Shown: positions 26,040 to 35,160, counted from the stretch's first letter. The stretch is 64,000 bases of DNA from Streptomyces zagrosensis (GCF_014203645.1 NZ_JACHJL010000009.1:62001-126000), one strand, 5' to 3'. Notes: a model not told the origin generated them from the letters alone. Numbers and translations: made by a program.

Positions 26040-26968
26040 CCGGTTCAGGCGGTCAGTCCCCCGCCGAGCAGCACCTCGGCGACCGCCTCGCGGCTTTGGT
26101 CGATGGCGAATTGGGGCATGATGCGCGCGAGCGAGTGCTCGCGCACTTGGCGACGTGTCCTCGCTGTAAGGAAGAGGCGGATGAACAGCGGCGGCTGAAA
26201 AGCATGTTCGCCCAAACCGCCGTGCCTCCGCCGTCCGAGGGGTTCCTCGCCCGGCTCCAGAATCTGCCCGCCGGCCCGCTCACCGGCGACGACGATCAAG
26301 GCCCGTTCGGCGGCTCGGCGTCCAGCCGGGACGTCTTCGGCATGCGCGACGAGGCGTTTGCCTTCCTTCCTACGACCGCGGCACCCCGCGAGCGTAGCTT
26401 CCGCATACATGAGATGGACCGCGCGCTACCGCGCAGCAGGCGGTTCGCCTTCGCTGCTGCCGGAGCAGTCTCGCTGGCCGCCTTCGCCCTCGGCGGTGCG
26501 CTGCCCTTGGACGCGGCGGTTGACTCGCCCGGGAGTCGCCTGGATGGCAACGGCTCTGCGACGACCCCCCTGCGTATTGACGGCGGGGGCGGCTCGTCGG
26601 TGGGCTTCCAAGAGGCCGCCCGCCGATCAATGGGACTGTTCTCGGTCAGTGGCGAACGGACCGCGCAGCTCGACCCGCGGACCGGTAAGCCCCTCACGCC
26701 GTCACCCAGCGCGACCACTCACCCCGGCGCGCAACCCCCGCCGTACGAGGCACTGCCGCGGTCCATGGGCAGCGCGCTGCCGCCGCTCATCCAGCCAGTG
26801 CTGTCGCTGGCGGCCCAGCAGCCGTCGTTCGGTCAGCACCGGGTGCGCGAACGGCAGGCGGCCCCGGCGCCCACCCAGATGGAAGTGCCCTCTCATCCCG
26901 CTAGCCGAACCACACCACTGACCAGCGCCGATGTCGGCTCTGAGCTGCACGGCGCCAACGCCCGCTGA
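26036..26968 (+). CDS. Zinc-finger anti-sigma factor (RseA-like)
   Basis: 310 residues from a GTG overlapping the sigE stop. The zinc-binding anti-sigma domain has His37-x3-Cys41-x2-Cys44 in LAHLATCPRCKEEAD, which clamps the ECF sigma factor. A membrane helix follows at roughly FAFAAAGAVSLAAFALGGAL. The external part is Pro/Ser/Gln-rich and without a known domain. In mycobacteria the same position holds RseA. Coupling with sigE ensures stoichiometric synthesis. Release by redox change or proteolysis is expected from the family but not visible here. Confidence 0.92.
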   Translation: MTGSGGQSPAEQHLGDRLAALVDGELGHDARERVLAHLATCPRCKEEADEQRRLKSMFAQTAVPPPSEGFLARLQNLPAGPLTGDDDQGPFGGSASSRDVFGMRDEAFAFLPTTAAPRERSFRIHEMDRALPRSRRFAFAAAGAVSLAAFALGGALPLDAAVDSPGSRLDGNGSATTPLRIDGGGGSSVGFQEAARRSMGLFSVSGERTAQLDPRTGKPLTPSPSATTHPGAQPPPYEALPRSMGSALPPLIQPVLSLAAQQPSFGQHRVRERQAAPAPTQMEVPSHPASRTTPLTSADVGSELHGANAR

Positions 26969-27175
26969 TCGCCGATCGATGGGAGCGGCCCAGCACGGCG
27001 ATCACGGGACGGGCCACCGATGGTGCCCCGCTTCGGGTGACCTGGCGTGGCCGGTCCACTGCGCGGGCCTCGAAGGACCTGATTGAATCGCCAGTGGGCC
27101 ACGCTTGCCGGACGCTGAAACGCGCTCGCTGGTGGCGCGGCCCGCGCCGGACCGCGGGCGAACTGTGGGGAGAAC

Positions 27176-29530
27176 ATGAACGAGGGGAAGGCCCCGGGGC
27201 CGAAGTGGTGGAGCCGTCCGAGCGTGGACCCCACCGGACAGCCGCACGCGGGAGTCGAGCCAGTGCGGGACGAGCCCGTGGAGGCCGATTCGGTGCGTGA
27301 GGACGCCCTACCGGGTGAATCTGTACGGCCTGAGCCGGGACAAGGCGACGTCGTCCGGGACGGCGCGGTGCGAGATGACGCGGTCCGGGACGGCGTTGTG
27401 CGGGATGACGCGGTCCAAGGCGGCGTTGTGCGGGATGACGCTGTGCGAGATGACGCGGTATCGGGTGAGCCCGCACGGCGCGTGCCCGCATCTGAGGAGC
27501 TCGCACGGGACGATGCCGTACGCGACGGCCTCGTGCGCGACGGCCTCGTGCGCGACAGCCTCGTGCGTGACGGCCTCGTGCGTGACGCCCCGGGCGGCGG
27601 AGAGGCTTCGGGTGCCCGGAATGATTCGGGGGCCTGGGATGGCTCGGACGCCCCGGCTGTTCCCGATGTGTCGGCGGGTGCTGCTTTCGACGTGTCAGCG
27701 GGGCCTGGTGTCGGGGCGGTGGACGATGCCGCTGCGCTGCGGGATGCCGCGCCCGAGGCGCGGCCGATTCCCCGGCACGACCCAGATCCGTACAGCACGC
27801 CGCCCTATGGCGAGCCTGGCCCATGGGCCCCGGCGCCGCCCGTCCAGCGCCCGATGCCGACGCCTGCGCACGGCACCCAGTTGCCCCCGCACTACGCGCA
27901 TCCGCCGCACCCCGGCATGACGCCCGCACACGGCACCGCCATGCCGCCGCACCCGGCGAGCCAGCCCGGCGACGGGCAACCTCCCCAGCCAGTGCCTCCC
28001 CACCAGCACGAGCCGGTACCCCCGCACCCGCATCAGCAGGTACCGCACCCGCACCAGCCGGTGTCACCGCATCAGCAAGTCCCTCCACATCACCCGGCCC
28101 ACCAGCCGCATCCGCAACCCCACTCGCAACCCCACTCGCAGCCGCAGCTACCGCTACCGCCTCACCCCCAGGCGCAGCCGGCGCAGTCTCACCCGCAGGG
28201 TGTGGCGGGGGTGGAGCAGCAGTCGTTCCCGCTGCATGCCTCTGCCCAGCACAGTGGCGGAGCCCCGCAGGGCCCCCACGCGCCACACGGTGCGCACGGT
28301 GCCCAGGTCCCGCACGGCACGCCTGCCGTCCCGCAGTGGCAGCACTATGACCCCTGGCGGGCGTCCAGTGGCGGCGCCGGGGCGCCTGCCGCCGGACGCC
28401 CGCGTCGGCGGCGGCGCAGCAAAGTGGTGATCGGCGCGATGCTGCTCGCCTTGCTTGCCGGTGGGATCGGTGGCGGGATCGGCGTGTACGTGGAGCAGGA
28501 AGGCGATGACACCGAGCAGATCCAGCTGCCGCAGGCATCCGCCGACACCCAGCAGGCCAGGGACCCGGACAGCATCGCGGGCATCGCGGCTCGGGCGCTG
28601 CCCAGCGTGGTGACCATCCACGTCAAGGGCGCGGGGGAGAAGGGCACGGGCACCGGCTTCGTGCTCGATAAGCGCGGCAACATCTTGACCAACAACCATG
28701 TGGTGGAACCAGCCGACCAAGCTGGGGGCGATTCGGCCATATCGGTGACGTTCAACGGCGGCCAGACCGCATCGGCCAAGGTCATCGGCCGGGACTCCGG
28801 GTACGACCTGGCGGTCATCCGAGTCGAGGGCGTCTCCGGGCTCAAGCCGCTGGCGTTGGGTAACTCCGATTCGGTGCGGGTGGGCGACCCGGTGGTAGCC
28901 ATTGGCGCCCCGTACGACCTGGCGGGCACCGTCACCTCTGGGATCATCAGCGCCAAAGAGCGCCCGATCACCGCGGGCGGTGAGAAGGCGGACGGCAGCG
29001 ATATCTCGTATGTGGATGCGTTGCAGACCGATGCCCCCATCAATCCCGGTAACTCCGGCGGCCCGCTCGTGGACTCCAAGGGCCGGGTCATTGGGATCAA
29101 CAGCGTGATCCGCGCCGCGAATGACGGCGGTCTGGGCGGCGGCCAGGGCGGCAGCATCGGGCTCGGCTTCGCGATCCCGATCAACCAGGGCAAGCGGGTC
29201 GCGGAAGAGCTGATCAACAGCGGCAAGGCGACGCATCCGGTGATTGGCGTCACGCTCGACATGAAGTTCGGGGGCGATGGTGCACGGGTCGCGATGACCG
29301 GCAGCGGTGGCCCCGCGGTCACCAAGGACGGCCCCGGCGACAAGGCGGGCATTCGGCCGAGCGATGTGATTACCGAGGTGGACGGGGTGCCCGTGCACAG
29401 CGGCCAGGAGCTGATCGTGAAGATCCGCAGTCACCGGCCCGGCGATCGACTGAAGCTGTCCGTGGAGCGGGACGGCGACGAACGGCCCGTCGAGCTCACG
29501 TTGGGCTCTGCGAGCGACGTCGAACGCTGA
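27176..29530 (+). CDS. htrA: HtrA-like membrane serine protease with PDZ domain
   Basis: 784 residues, larger than most HtrA proteins. Residues ~60-140 are VRD-type pentapeptide repeats. Residues ~225-400 are a His/Pro/Gln-rich region, then comes a membrane helix (~417-440). The trypsin-like domain has His508 in TNNHVVEP, Asp544 in SGYDLAVI and Ser627 in NPGNSGGP. A PDZ domain is at the C-terminus (GIRPSDVITEVDGVPV). Catalysis is outside the membrane, where it degrades misfolded proteins. It follows sigE-rseA with a 207-base gap; SD gggg in gtggggagaac. Confidence 0.93.
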   Translation: MNEGKAPGPKWWSRPSVDPTGQPHAGVEPVRDEPVEADSVREDALPGESVRPEPGQGDVVRDGAVRDDAVRDGVVRDDAVQGGVVRDDAVRDDAVSGEPARRVPASEELARDDAVRDGLVRDGLVRDSLVRDGLVRDAPGGGEASGARNDSGAWDGSDAPAVPDVSAGAAFDVSAGPGVGAVDDAAALRDAAPEARPIPRHDPDPYSTPPYGEPGPWAPAPPVQRPMPTPAHGTQLPPHYAHPPHPGMTPAHGTAMPPHPASQPGDGQPPQPVPPHQHEPVPPHPHQQVPHPHQPVSPHQQVPPHHPAHQPHPQPHSQPHSQPQLPLPPHPQAQPAQSHPQGVAGVEQQSFPLHASAQHSGGAPQGPHAPHGAHGAQVPHGTPAVPQWQHYDPWRASSGGAGAPAAGRPRRRRRSKVVIGAMLLALLAGGIGGGIGVYVEQEGDDTEQIQLPQASADTQQARDPDSIAGIAARALPSVVTIHVKGAGEKGTGTGFVLDKRGNILTNNHVVEPADQAGGDSAISVTFNGGQTASAKVIGRDSGYDLAVIRVEGVSGLKPLALGNSDSVRVGDPVVAIGAPYDLAGTVTSGIISAKERPITAGGEKADGSDISYVDALQTDAPINPGNSGGPLVDSKGRVIGINSVIRAANDGGLGGGQGGSIGLGFAIPINQGKRVAEELINSGKATHPVIGVTLDMKFGGDGARVAMTGSGGPAVTKDGPGDKAGIRPSDVITEVDGVPVHSGQELIVKIRSHRPGDRLKLSVERDGDERPVELTLGSASDVER

Positions 29531-29550
29531 GCAACGCCGGGGGTGTCCGC

Positions 29551-29590
29551 GCCCGGCCGTCCGGAAGTCGGCCCGGCCGTCCGGAAGTCG
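29551..29590 (+). repeat. Perfect 20-bp tandem duplication
   Basis: gcccggccgtccggaagtcg twice in a row, 20 bases after the htrA stop, followed by the start of a third copy. Each unit can fold on its neighbour, so it may double as a terminator. The rest of 29591-29895 shows no gene. Confidence 0.85.
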
Positions 29591-29895
29591 GCCCGGCGTA
29601 CGGCGGCGCGCGGAGGCTGGAAAGGCGGGGTTGTGCGCAGGCGTTAACCGGCGTTTCCTGGGCGAGGAGCGGCGTACTGGCGTACCGCGGCAAGCGTGAG
29701 GTAGGGCACTGCGGAATCGAGTGCTCGGGCACCACGGGTGCGGGGCGAACGGTGCGGATGGGGTGCGGGGCGCGCGGGCAGAGGCCCGGTGCTTGGTCTG
29801 TTGTTGGTCCGACCGTCTCCCGTGCCGCCCCGCGAGACAGGTACCGTGTTGGATGGCCTGGACCGTCGGCCACGGACGCATCAAGGAGCTGCAAG

Positions 29896-30366
29896 GTGTT
29901 CTTCGACATAGGACCCCTAGAGCTGGTCGCTCTCGTCATCCTTGCGGTGCTCGTCTTCGGCCCGGACAAGCTTCCCAAAGTGATCCAAGACGCCGCCCGG
30001 TTCATCCGCAAGGTCAGGGAGTTCTCGGACAGCGCGAAGGAAGATATCCGGACAGAGTTGGGCCCGGATTTCAAGGACTTCGAGTTCGACGATCTGAACC
30101 CCAAGACGTTCGCGCGCAAGCACCTGCTGGACAAGGACGAGCTGGGCCTGAAGGAGATCCGTAACGGATTCGACTTCAAGAAGGAAATGGCCGAGGTCGC
30201 CGACGCGGCGCACAGCTACGACGCCTCGGGCAGCACCGACTCCCCACCGGCGACACCCCCGTCTGGTGGCTCATCCGGTAGCTCCTCGGGCGGCTCGGAC
30301 CTGCTGCGCAAGCGCGACAAGCCGGAGCGCGACGACCCGCCACCGTTCGACTCGGATGCCACCTGA
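29896..30366 (+). CDS. tatB: Sec-independent protein translocase TatB
   Basis: 156 residues. The N-terminal membrane helix with FDIGPLELVALVILAVLVFGP and Glu9 is the Tat hallmark, then the amphipathic helix KLPKVIQDAARFIRKVREF and a long acidic/basic cytoplasmic tail ending in a Ser/Gly/Pro-rich stretch. It pairs with TatC to receive twin-arginine substrates. The GTG at 29896 follows aaggag by 7 bases. Its place after htrA equals Rv1224. Confidence 0.93.
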   Translation: MFFDIGPLELVALVILAVLVFGPDKLPKVIQDAARFIRKVREFSDSAKEDIRTELGPDFKDFEFDDLNPKTFARKHLLDKDELGLKEIRNGFDFKKEMAEVADAAHSYDASGSTDSPPATPPSGGSSGSSSGGSDLLRKRDKPERDDPPPFDSDAT

Positions 30367-30471
30367 TCCCATTCGGGCCGCCTCCTATGGCTATTCTCCC
30401 TGTGTCCAGGTGAGGTCGCCTGAAGGGGGGCGGGCCGCCACGGCGAAGGGCAACGAGGAGGCTTCGCGCAG

Positions 30472-31170
30472 ATGGGGACGACGAGTCGGTCAGACGTGCA
30501 GGATGCGGCGGCGGCTTCGGGCGCGCCCGCCGGAGAAGTCACGGCGGCCACGCACGACATGCCGACCGAGGTGCGAAGGACGGTCGATGGCTATCTGCTG
30601 GCCGCGTTTCCCTGGTACGGCCTCGATGAGGCGTTCACCGGGCCGCGCTGGTTGATGCAGGTTGGCGCGGCGGCCGATGGGATTGTGGAACACGGTTCGA
30701 CCGGGCATGGCGAAGAGCCGTCGCTGAAGGTGGAGACCACCACGGAAAGCCGCGCGAAGCAGCGCTTCTCGGTGGTGGTGACGGTGGCCAGCCGCCCGGT
30801 ACGGCGCAGCGCTGACGGCACCGGAATGTTGGAGGCGACGTCCGTGTCATCGGCGGCCTGGCTCGCGGGCTCGGGACTGCTCTCGTGCACCTGGCCGTCA
30901 CAGATGGAGCGGGCGCTCCGGCAGGACTGGCTTGACCAGCAAACGGCCATCGCCTGGGAACTGGCGGACGACCTTGGCGGGTCCGCCTGGTCGCAGCTCA
31001 CATTGCCGGTGGACGGGGTGCCAACGGACTTCCACTACCGCGAGTCGGAGTACGGGTGGGTGCTGGCGGGCTCGGCGCGCGAGGGTGTGCACGTGGGAGC
31101 GTACGGGCGCGGGATGAGCGCCTACGGGCTGGGCTTTTCCGTCGTCAAGGACATCACGACGTACGCGTAG
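30472..31170 (+). CDS. Conserved protein of unknown function
   Basis: 232 residues without signal peptide or membrane helix. It shows a mostly beta pattern with DGYLLAAFPWYGLDEAFTGPRWLMQV, a middle VVVTVASRPVRR and an end GAYGRGMSAYGLGFSVVKDI. No catalytic motif is seen. The good site ggagg precedes the ATG. It sits between tatB and the convergent mrp gene. I do not recognise the family. Confidence 0.78.
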   Translation: MGTTSRSDVQDAAAASGAPAGEVTAATHDMPTEVRRTVDGYLLAAFPWYGLDEAFTGPRWLMQVGAAADGIVEHGSTGHGEEPSLKVETTTESRAKQRFSVVVTVASRPVRRSADGTGMLEATSVSSAAWLAGSGLLSCTWPSQMERALRQDWLDQQTAIAWELADDLGGSAWSQLTLPVDGVPTDFHYRESEYGWVLAGSAREGVHVGAYGRGMSAYGLGFSVVKDITTYA

Positions 31171-31270
31171 TCGGTGCCGCCACTGCGCGACGTGGCGGCG
31201 CCTGCGATGACTGGTGCTGACGGCTTTGGCTTGGCGCGGCTCGTCGATGCGGCGCAGCGGGCGTAGCGAC

Positions 31271-31310
31271 GGGTGCGGAGCCCCGTGGGCGATTTCAGGG
31301 CTCCGTACCC
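31271..31310. terminator. Hairpin between convergent genes
   Basis: A 13-bp stem with one G-T pair (gggtgcggagccc with gggctccgtaccc) around a 14-base loop, placed between the unknown gene and mrp stops. Confidence 0.75.
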
Positions 31311-31319
31311 GACCGCGTA

Positions 31320-32486
31320 CTAGAACTTATTGCGCGGGGTGAGGTTCAGCGACATGCCCGACAGACCGCGTTGGCGACCGCCCAGCTTGCCCGCGATGGA
31401 GCGCAGTGCGCTGCCCGCCGGGGAGTCGGGGTCGGTTAGCACGACGGGCTTGCCGTCGTCGCCGCCCTCGCGCAGCCGTAGGTCGATGGGGATGGTCCCC
31501 AGCACGGGCACCGATGTGCCGGTCGTTTTGGTTAGGCCATCGGCGACGGACTGACCGCCGCCCGTGCCGAACACGTCCACCATCTCGTCACAGTGGGGGC
31601 AGGGCAGCCCCGACATGTTCTCGACGACGCCGACGATCTTTTGGTGCGTCTGCACGGCGATGGACCCGGCCCGCTCGGCAACCTCGGCCGCGGCCTGCTG
31701 CGGCGTCGTCACCACCAAGATCTCCGCGTTGGGCACCAACTGGGCGACCGAGATGGCGATGTCGCCGGTGCCCGGCGGCAGGTCGAGCAGCAGCACATCC
31801 AGATCGCCCCAGAAGACGTCGGAGAGGAACTGCTGGAGCGCGCGGTGCAGCATCGGGCCGCGCCAGACCACCGGGGCGTTGCCCGGGGTGAACATGCCGA
31901 TCGAGATGACCTTCACGCCATGCGCCGACGGCGGCATGATCATGTTCTCGACCTGGGTGGGGGAGCCATCGGCGCCGAGCATGCGGGGGACCGAGTGCCC
32001 GTAGATGTCCGCGTCCACGACGCCGACCTTCAGCCCGTCCGCGGCCATCGCCGCCGCCAGGTTGACCGTCACCGACGACTTGCCGACGCCGCCCTTCCCG
32101 GAGGCCACCGCATACACGCGGGTCAGCGAGCCGGGCTTGGCGAACGGCACCTCGCGCTCGGCCTGCCCGCCGCGCAGCGAGGAGGCCAGCTCCTTGCGCT
32201 GCTCGTCGCTCATGACATCGAGTTCGACGCTGACACTGGTGACGCCGGGAACTGCGGCCACCGCATCCCGCACTGTGTTGGTAATCGTTTCCCGCATGGG
32301 GCAGCCGGAGACCGTGAGATAGATCGCGACCGCCACCGCCCCGTCTGGGGCGATCTCCACCGACTTGACCATGCCGAGTTCGGTGATCGGGCGATGGATC
32401 TCCGGGTCGTTCACCGTCGCGAGCGCGTCGCGCACCGCCTCTTCAGCGGGAGCCACGCCGTGCGGGCTGGTCGTTTCGGTAGCCAT
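31320..32486 (-). CDS. mrp: Mrp/NBP35 family iron-sulfur cluster carrier ATPase
   Basis: 388 residues. An N-terminal DUF59/MIP18 domain (residues ~10-95) is followed by the P-loop domain with the deviant Walker A SGKGGVGKSS and switch DLPPGTGDIA. Near the C-terminus Cys-Pro-His-Cys in GLPCPHCDEM is the paired-cysteine site that bridges a 4Fe-4S cluster in dimers. It delivers Fe-S clusters to apoproteins in the cytoplasm. The start at MATETTSPHG is taken over an upstream ATG that lacks homology. Rv1229c position. Confidence 0.93.
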   Translation of the reverse strand: MATETTSPHGVAPAEEAVRDALATVNDPEIHRPITELGMVKSVEIAPDGAVAVAIYLTVSGCPMRETITNTVRDAVAAVPGVTSVSVELDVMSDEQRKELASSLRGGQAEREVPFAKPGSLTRVYAVASGKGGVGKSSVTVNLAAAMAADGLKVGVVDADIYGHSVPRMLGADGSPTQVENMIMPPSAHGVKVISIGMFTPGNAPVVWRGPMLHRALQQFLSDVFWGDLDVLLLDLPPGTGDIAISVAQLVPNAEILVVTTPQQAAAEVAERAGSIAVQTHQKIVGVVENMSGLPCPHCDEMVDVFGTGGGQSVADGLTKTTGTSVPVLGTIPIDLRLREGGDDGKPVVLTDPDSPAGSALRSIAGKLGGRQRGLSGMSLNLTPRNKF

Positions 32487-32610
32487 GCCCCGATGGTACG
32501 GCGCGGGCGCAGCGCGCGGGAAAGCCTGTGGACGGTCGCTTTCCTCACGCTCAGCGGGGCCGCCCGCCGGGAATAGACGAGGCGCCGCGAACCTGCCGAA
32601 CTCTCCGTGG

Positions 32611-32656
32611 GACATATCCGTCGTGACACGTACGACATATCTGTCGTGACGCGTAC
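32611..32656 (-). promoter_or_regulatory. Two 23-bp direct repeats upstream of mrp
   Basis: gacatatccgtcgtgacacg plus tac at 32611-32633 is repeated at 32634-32656 with two substitutions. The pair includes gtcgt-N7-acgac, an inverted repeat. It lies 125-170 bases upstream of the mrp start, just before the 3' side of the DUF1003 gene. Two helical turns between equivalent positions suggest a regulator site. Confidence 0.5.
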
Positions 32657-32718
32657 ATAGTGGGGCCAGGCGTTCAGGCTTCGGACGCGCTACGCACCCG
32701 CGCTGTTGCGCTCATCCC

Positions 32719-33498
32719 CTACTCGCCCGGCTCCTGCGGGCCACCTGGCTCCCGATCTTCCCCGCGGCCCCGAGGACCGCCACGGGCCCCACCCGTACCA
32801 CGAGCCCCACTGGCACCCCGAGCACCCGGTGCACCACCCTGGCCCCGGGCACCACCCTGGCTCCGCGCGCCGCTCTGACCCCGGGCGCCGCCGTGACCTC
32901 GCGCGTCACCCGTGCTCCGGGCGTCCGTGCCGTCCGCCGCGCCGGTGGCGCCCGGGCCGTGGTCGTCAGCTCGGGCGTGCTCGCGCTCCCTGGAGTGCCG
33001 CGACGGGGGTTGGTCCGAGTCCGCGGTGTGCCGCCGGTCCAGCTCCCTGACCAGGTCCTCGAATTCCGAGCGAATCCAGTCGCGGGTTGCCACCTCGCCA
33101 AGGCCGAGCCGTAGCGCGGCGATCTCCCGGGTCAGGTACTCGGTGTCGGCGATGCTGCGTTCGTTTTGCTTGCGGTCCTGTTCGAGGTTGACCCGGTCTC
33201 GGTCGTCCTGCCGGTTTTGCGCGAGCAGGATCAGCGGCGCCGCGTACGACGCCTGGAGAGACAGCGCCAGGGTGAGGAAGATGAACGGATAGTTGTCGAA
33301 ACGCAGGTCGGACGGAACGGTGGTGTTCCATACCACCCACAGCACGATGACGACCGACATCCACACGATGAAGCGCCCGGTGCCCAGGAACCGCGCCGTG
33401 CGCTCGGAGACCCGGCCGAACGCCTCCGCGTCCCACCGGGGCAACAGGGTGCGTCGCGGCTCGCGAGGCTGGTCGAGGCGGATGCGCTCACCGGCCAT
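32719..33498 (-). CDS. DUF1003 family membrane protein
   Basis: 259 residues. Two membrane helices (FIVWMSVVIVLWVVWNTTV; FIFLTLALSLQASYAAPLIL) are followed by the DUF1003 signature region LLAQNRQDDRDRVNLEQDRK and a coiled-coil. The last ~85 residues are a low-complexity Gly/Ala/Arg run (GARGQ, GARSQ, GARGT). DUF1003 members are often near magnesium transport genes, as here. The ATG at 33498 overlaps the end of the upstream MgtE-like gene, so both are coupled. Function unknown. Confidence 0.9.
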   Translation of the reverse strand: MAGERIRLDQPREPRRTLLPRWDAEAFGRVSERTARFLGTGRFIVWMSVVIVLWVVWNTTVPSDLRFDNYPFIFLTLALSLQASYAAPLILLAQNRQDDRDRVNLEQDRKQNERSIADTEYLTREIAALRLGLGEVATRDWIRSEFEDLVRELDRRHTADSDQPPSRHSREREHARADDHGPGATGAADGTDARSTGDARGHGGARGQSGARSQGGARGQGGAPGARGASGARGTGGARGGPRGRGEDREPGGPQEPGE

Positions 33499-34801
33499 CG
33501 GCGACCTCCGGCAGATCGGGGACGACCGCGCCGTGCAACTCACGCTCGCGCCAGTCGTCGGGCAGCAGATGGTCCAGCACATCGTCCACGGTCACCGCGC
33601 CGAGCAACGATCCGCCGGCGTCCACGACGGGCGCGGCCACCATGTTGTACGCGGCGAGGTAGCTGGTCACCTCGGGCAGCGCGGTGTCCGGCGGTAGTGG
33701 GCGCAGATCGCTGTCCACGAGCGAACTGACCAGCGTGAACGGCGGGTCCCGCAGGAGCCGCTGGAAGTGCACGATGCCCAGGTACTTGCCGGTGGGCGTC
33801 TCGTCCGGGGCCCGGCACACGTACACCTGTGCCGCAAGGGCGGGCGACAGATCCCGGTTGCGTACGCGCGCCAGCGCGTCGGCCACCGTGGCGTCCGGCA
33901 GCAGCACGATGGGCTCGGTGGTCATCAATCCGCCCGCCGTACGCTCCTCGTACGAGAGCAGCCGCCGCACGTCCGCCGCCTCGCGAGGCCGCATCAGCGC
34001 CAACAGCCGCTCTTTGTCCTCCTCGGGCAACTCGGACAGCAGGTCGGCGGCGTCGTCCGGGTCCATCGCCTCCAGCACATCGGCGGCGCGCTCCTCTTGC
34101 AGCTTGCCGAGGATCTCCACCTGGTCGTCGTCGGGCAACTCCTCCAGGACGTCGGCGAGCCGGTCATCGTCCAGCGCAGCGGCGACCTCAGCGCGCCGCT
34201 TCGCCGAGAGGTGGTGCAGCACATTGGCGAGGTCGGCGGGGCGCAACTGCTCGAAGGTGGCCAGCAGGTTCTCCGCGCCCTGCCCCTGCTCCTCCAGCGA
34301 GAAGCCGGTGACCGCCGACCATTCGACGGTCAGCGCCTCGCCGGAGCGCCGGCCACCGCCAGGCCACCTGCCGCGCAGCGCCGGGGCCTTGCCGCGTCGT
34401 ACGAAGACCTTGTCGATCTCCCAGTCGCGGCGCGCGGGCAACTGGGCCACCGCCACATCGAGGACGGTCGCCTCCTCGCCGCTCTCCACCAGCGTCACGC
34501 GCCGATCCAGCAGCTCGCCGAGCACCAGGGTCTCGGTGGGGCGCTGCTCGAAGCGCCGCATGTTCACCACGCCCGTGGTGATCACCTGTCCGGACTCGAC
34601 ACCGGTGACCCGGGTCATGGGCAAAAAGATCCGGCGCCGGCTAACCACCTCCACCACCAGGCCGAGGATGCGTGGCGGTCTGCCGCTCAGCCCCAGCATG
34701 GCCACCAGGTCCCGCACCCGACCCACCGGGTCCCCGTTCGGGTCGAACACGGCGACACCGGCCAGGTGCGAGACGAATACGCGCGGGGCTGCCGCTCCCA
34801 T
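33488..34801 (-). CDS. MgtE-N/CBS domain protein with PRC barrel
   Basis: 437 residues. The N-terminal PRC-barrel-like part (VSHLAGVAVFDPNGDPVGRVRDLV) is followed by the helical MgtE N-domain (about 180-285; ADLANVLHHLSAKRRAEVAAALDDD and LEAMDPDDAADLLSELP) and two CBS domains. The MgtE transmembrane channel domain is absent, so this is a cytoplasmic Mg2+/nucleotide-sensing protein and not a transporter by itself. Strong aaaggagg site. It is cotranscribed with DUF1003, which may supply the membrane part; that is inference. Confidence 0.9.
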   Translation of the reverse strand: MGAAAPRVFVSHLAGVAVFDPNGDPVGRVRDLVAMLGLSGRPPRILGLVVEVVSRRRIFLPMTRVTGVESGQVITTGVVNMRRFEQRPTETLVLGELLDRRVTLVESGEEATVLDVAVAQLPARRDWEIDKVFVRRGKAPALRGRWPGGGRRSGEALTVEWSAVTGFSLEEQGQGAENLLATFEQLRPADLANVLHHLSAKRRAEVAAALDDDRLADVLEELPDDDQVEILGKLQEERAADVLEAMDPDDAADLLSELPEEDKERLLALMRPREAADVRRLLSYEERTAGGLMTTEPIVLLPDATVADALARVRNRDLSPALAAQVYVCRAPDETPTGKYLGIVHFQRLLRDPPFTLVSSLVDSDLRPLPPDTALPEVTSYLAAYNMVAAPVVDAGGSLLGAVTVDDVLDHLLPDDWRERELHGAVVPDLPEVADGR

Positions 34802-34905
34802 GCCACACGCCTCCTTTCGCGGATGTCTCGAGATGCGCGTACCCGCAGATGGCGCGCTGATCTGAAGATCCCGAGTACCTCTATATACCTCCTCCTATCC
34901 ACAGA

Positions 34906-34937
34906 TATCAGTTGATAGTCAGTGGTATCAGATGATG
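34906..34937. promoter_or_regulatory. Palindrome TATCA-GT-TGATA and a second TATCAg site
   Basis: tatcagttgata at 34906-34917 is a perfect inverted repeat. A second tatcagatgatg begins 20 bases later at 34926, exactly two helical turns on. Both lie in a short AT-rich patch between the divergent MgtE-like gene and the lipoprotein gene, about 105 bases from the first. This looks like a dimer operator; the regulator is not identifiable. Confidence 0.5.
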
Positions 34938-35160
34938 TGTTGTCAGGCGTGGACGGTGCCCGGTGCGGGTACCCGCTCATCGGGCTCGCTTTCTGTTATG
35001 TGATGGATTTTCTGTTTCAGGCCGCCGTGCCGCAGTTCGCTCGGCAGTCCGCTCGGCGTTCGCTCAACATCGGTGCCCGTCTCCCTACGGCGCGCTGCGG
35101 ACGGGCCCGTACGACACCGGTACGCTGCCCTCTGCACCGGCATCAGGAGGCAGAGCGGAC

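Noticed and set aside
27297..27920. 207-residue alternative frame inside htrA
   Set aside because: It arises from the 15-bp repeats read out of phase; the HtrA frame carries the catalytic domain.
33488..34801. Calling the MgtE-like gene a magnesium transporter
   Set aside because: It has the MgtE N-domain and CBS domains but no membrane channel domain.
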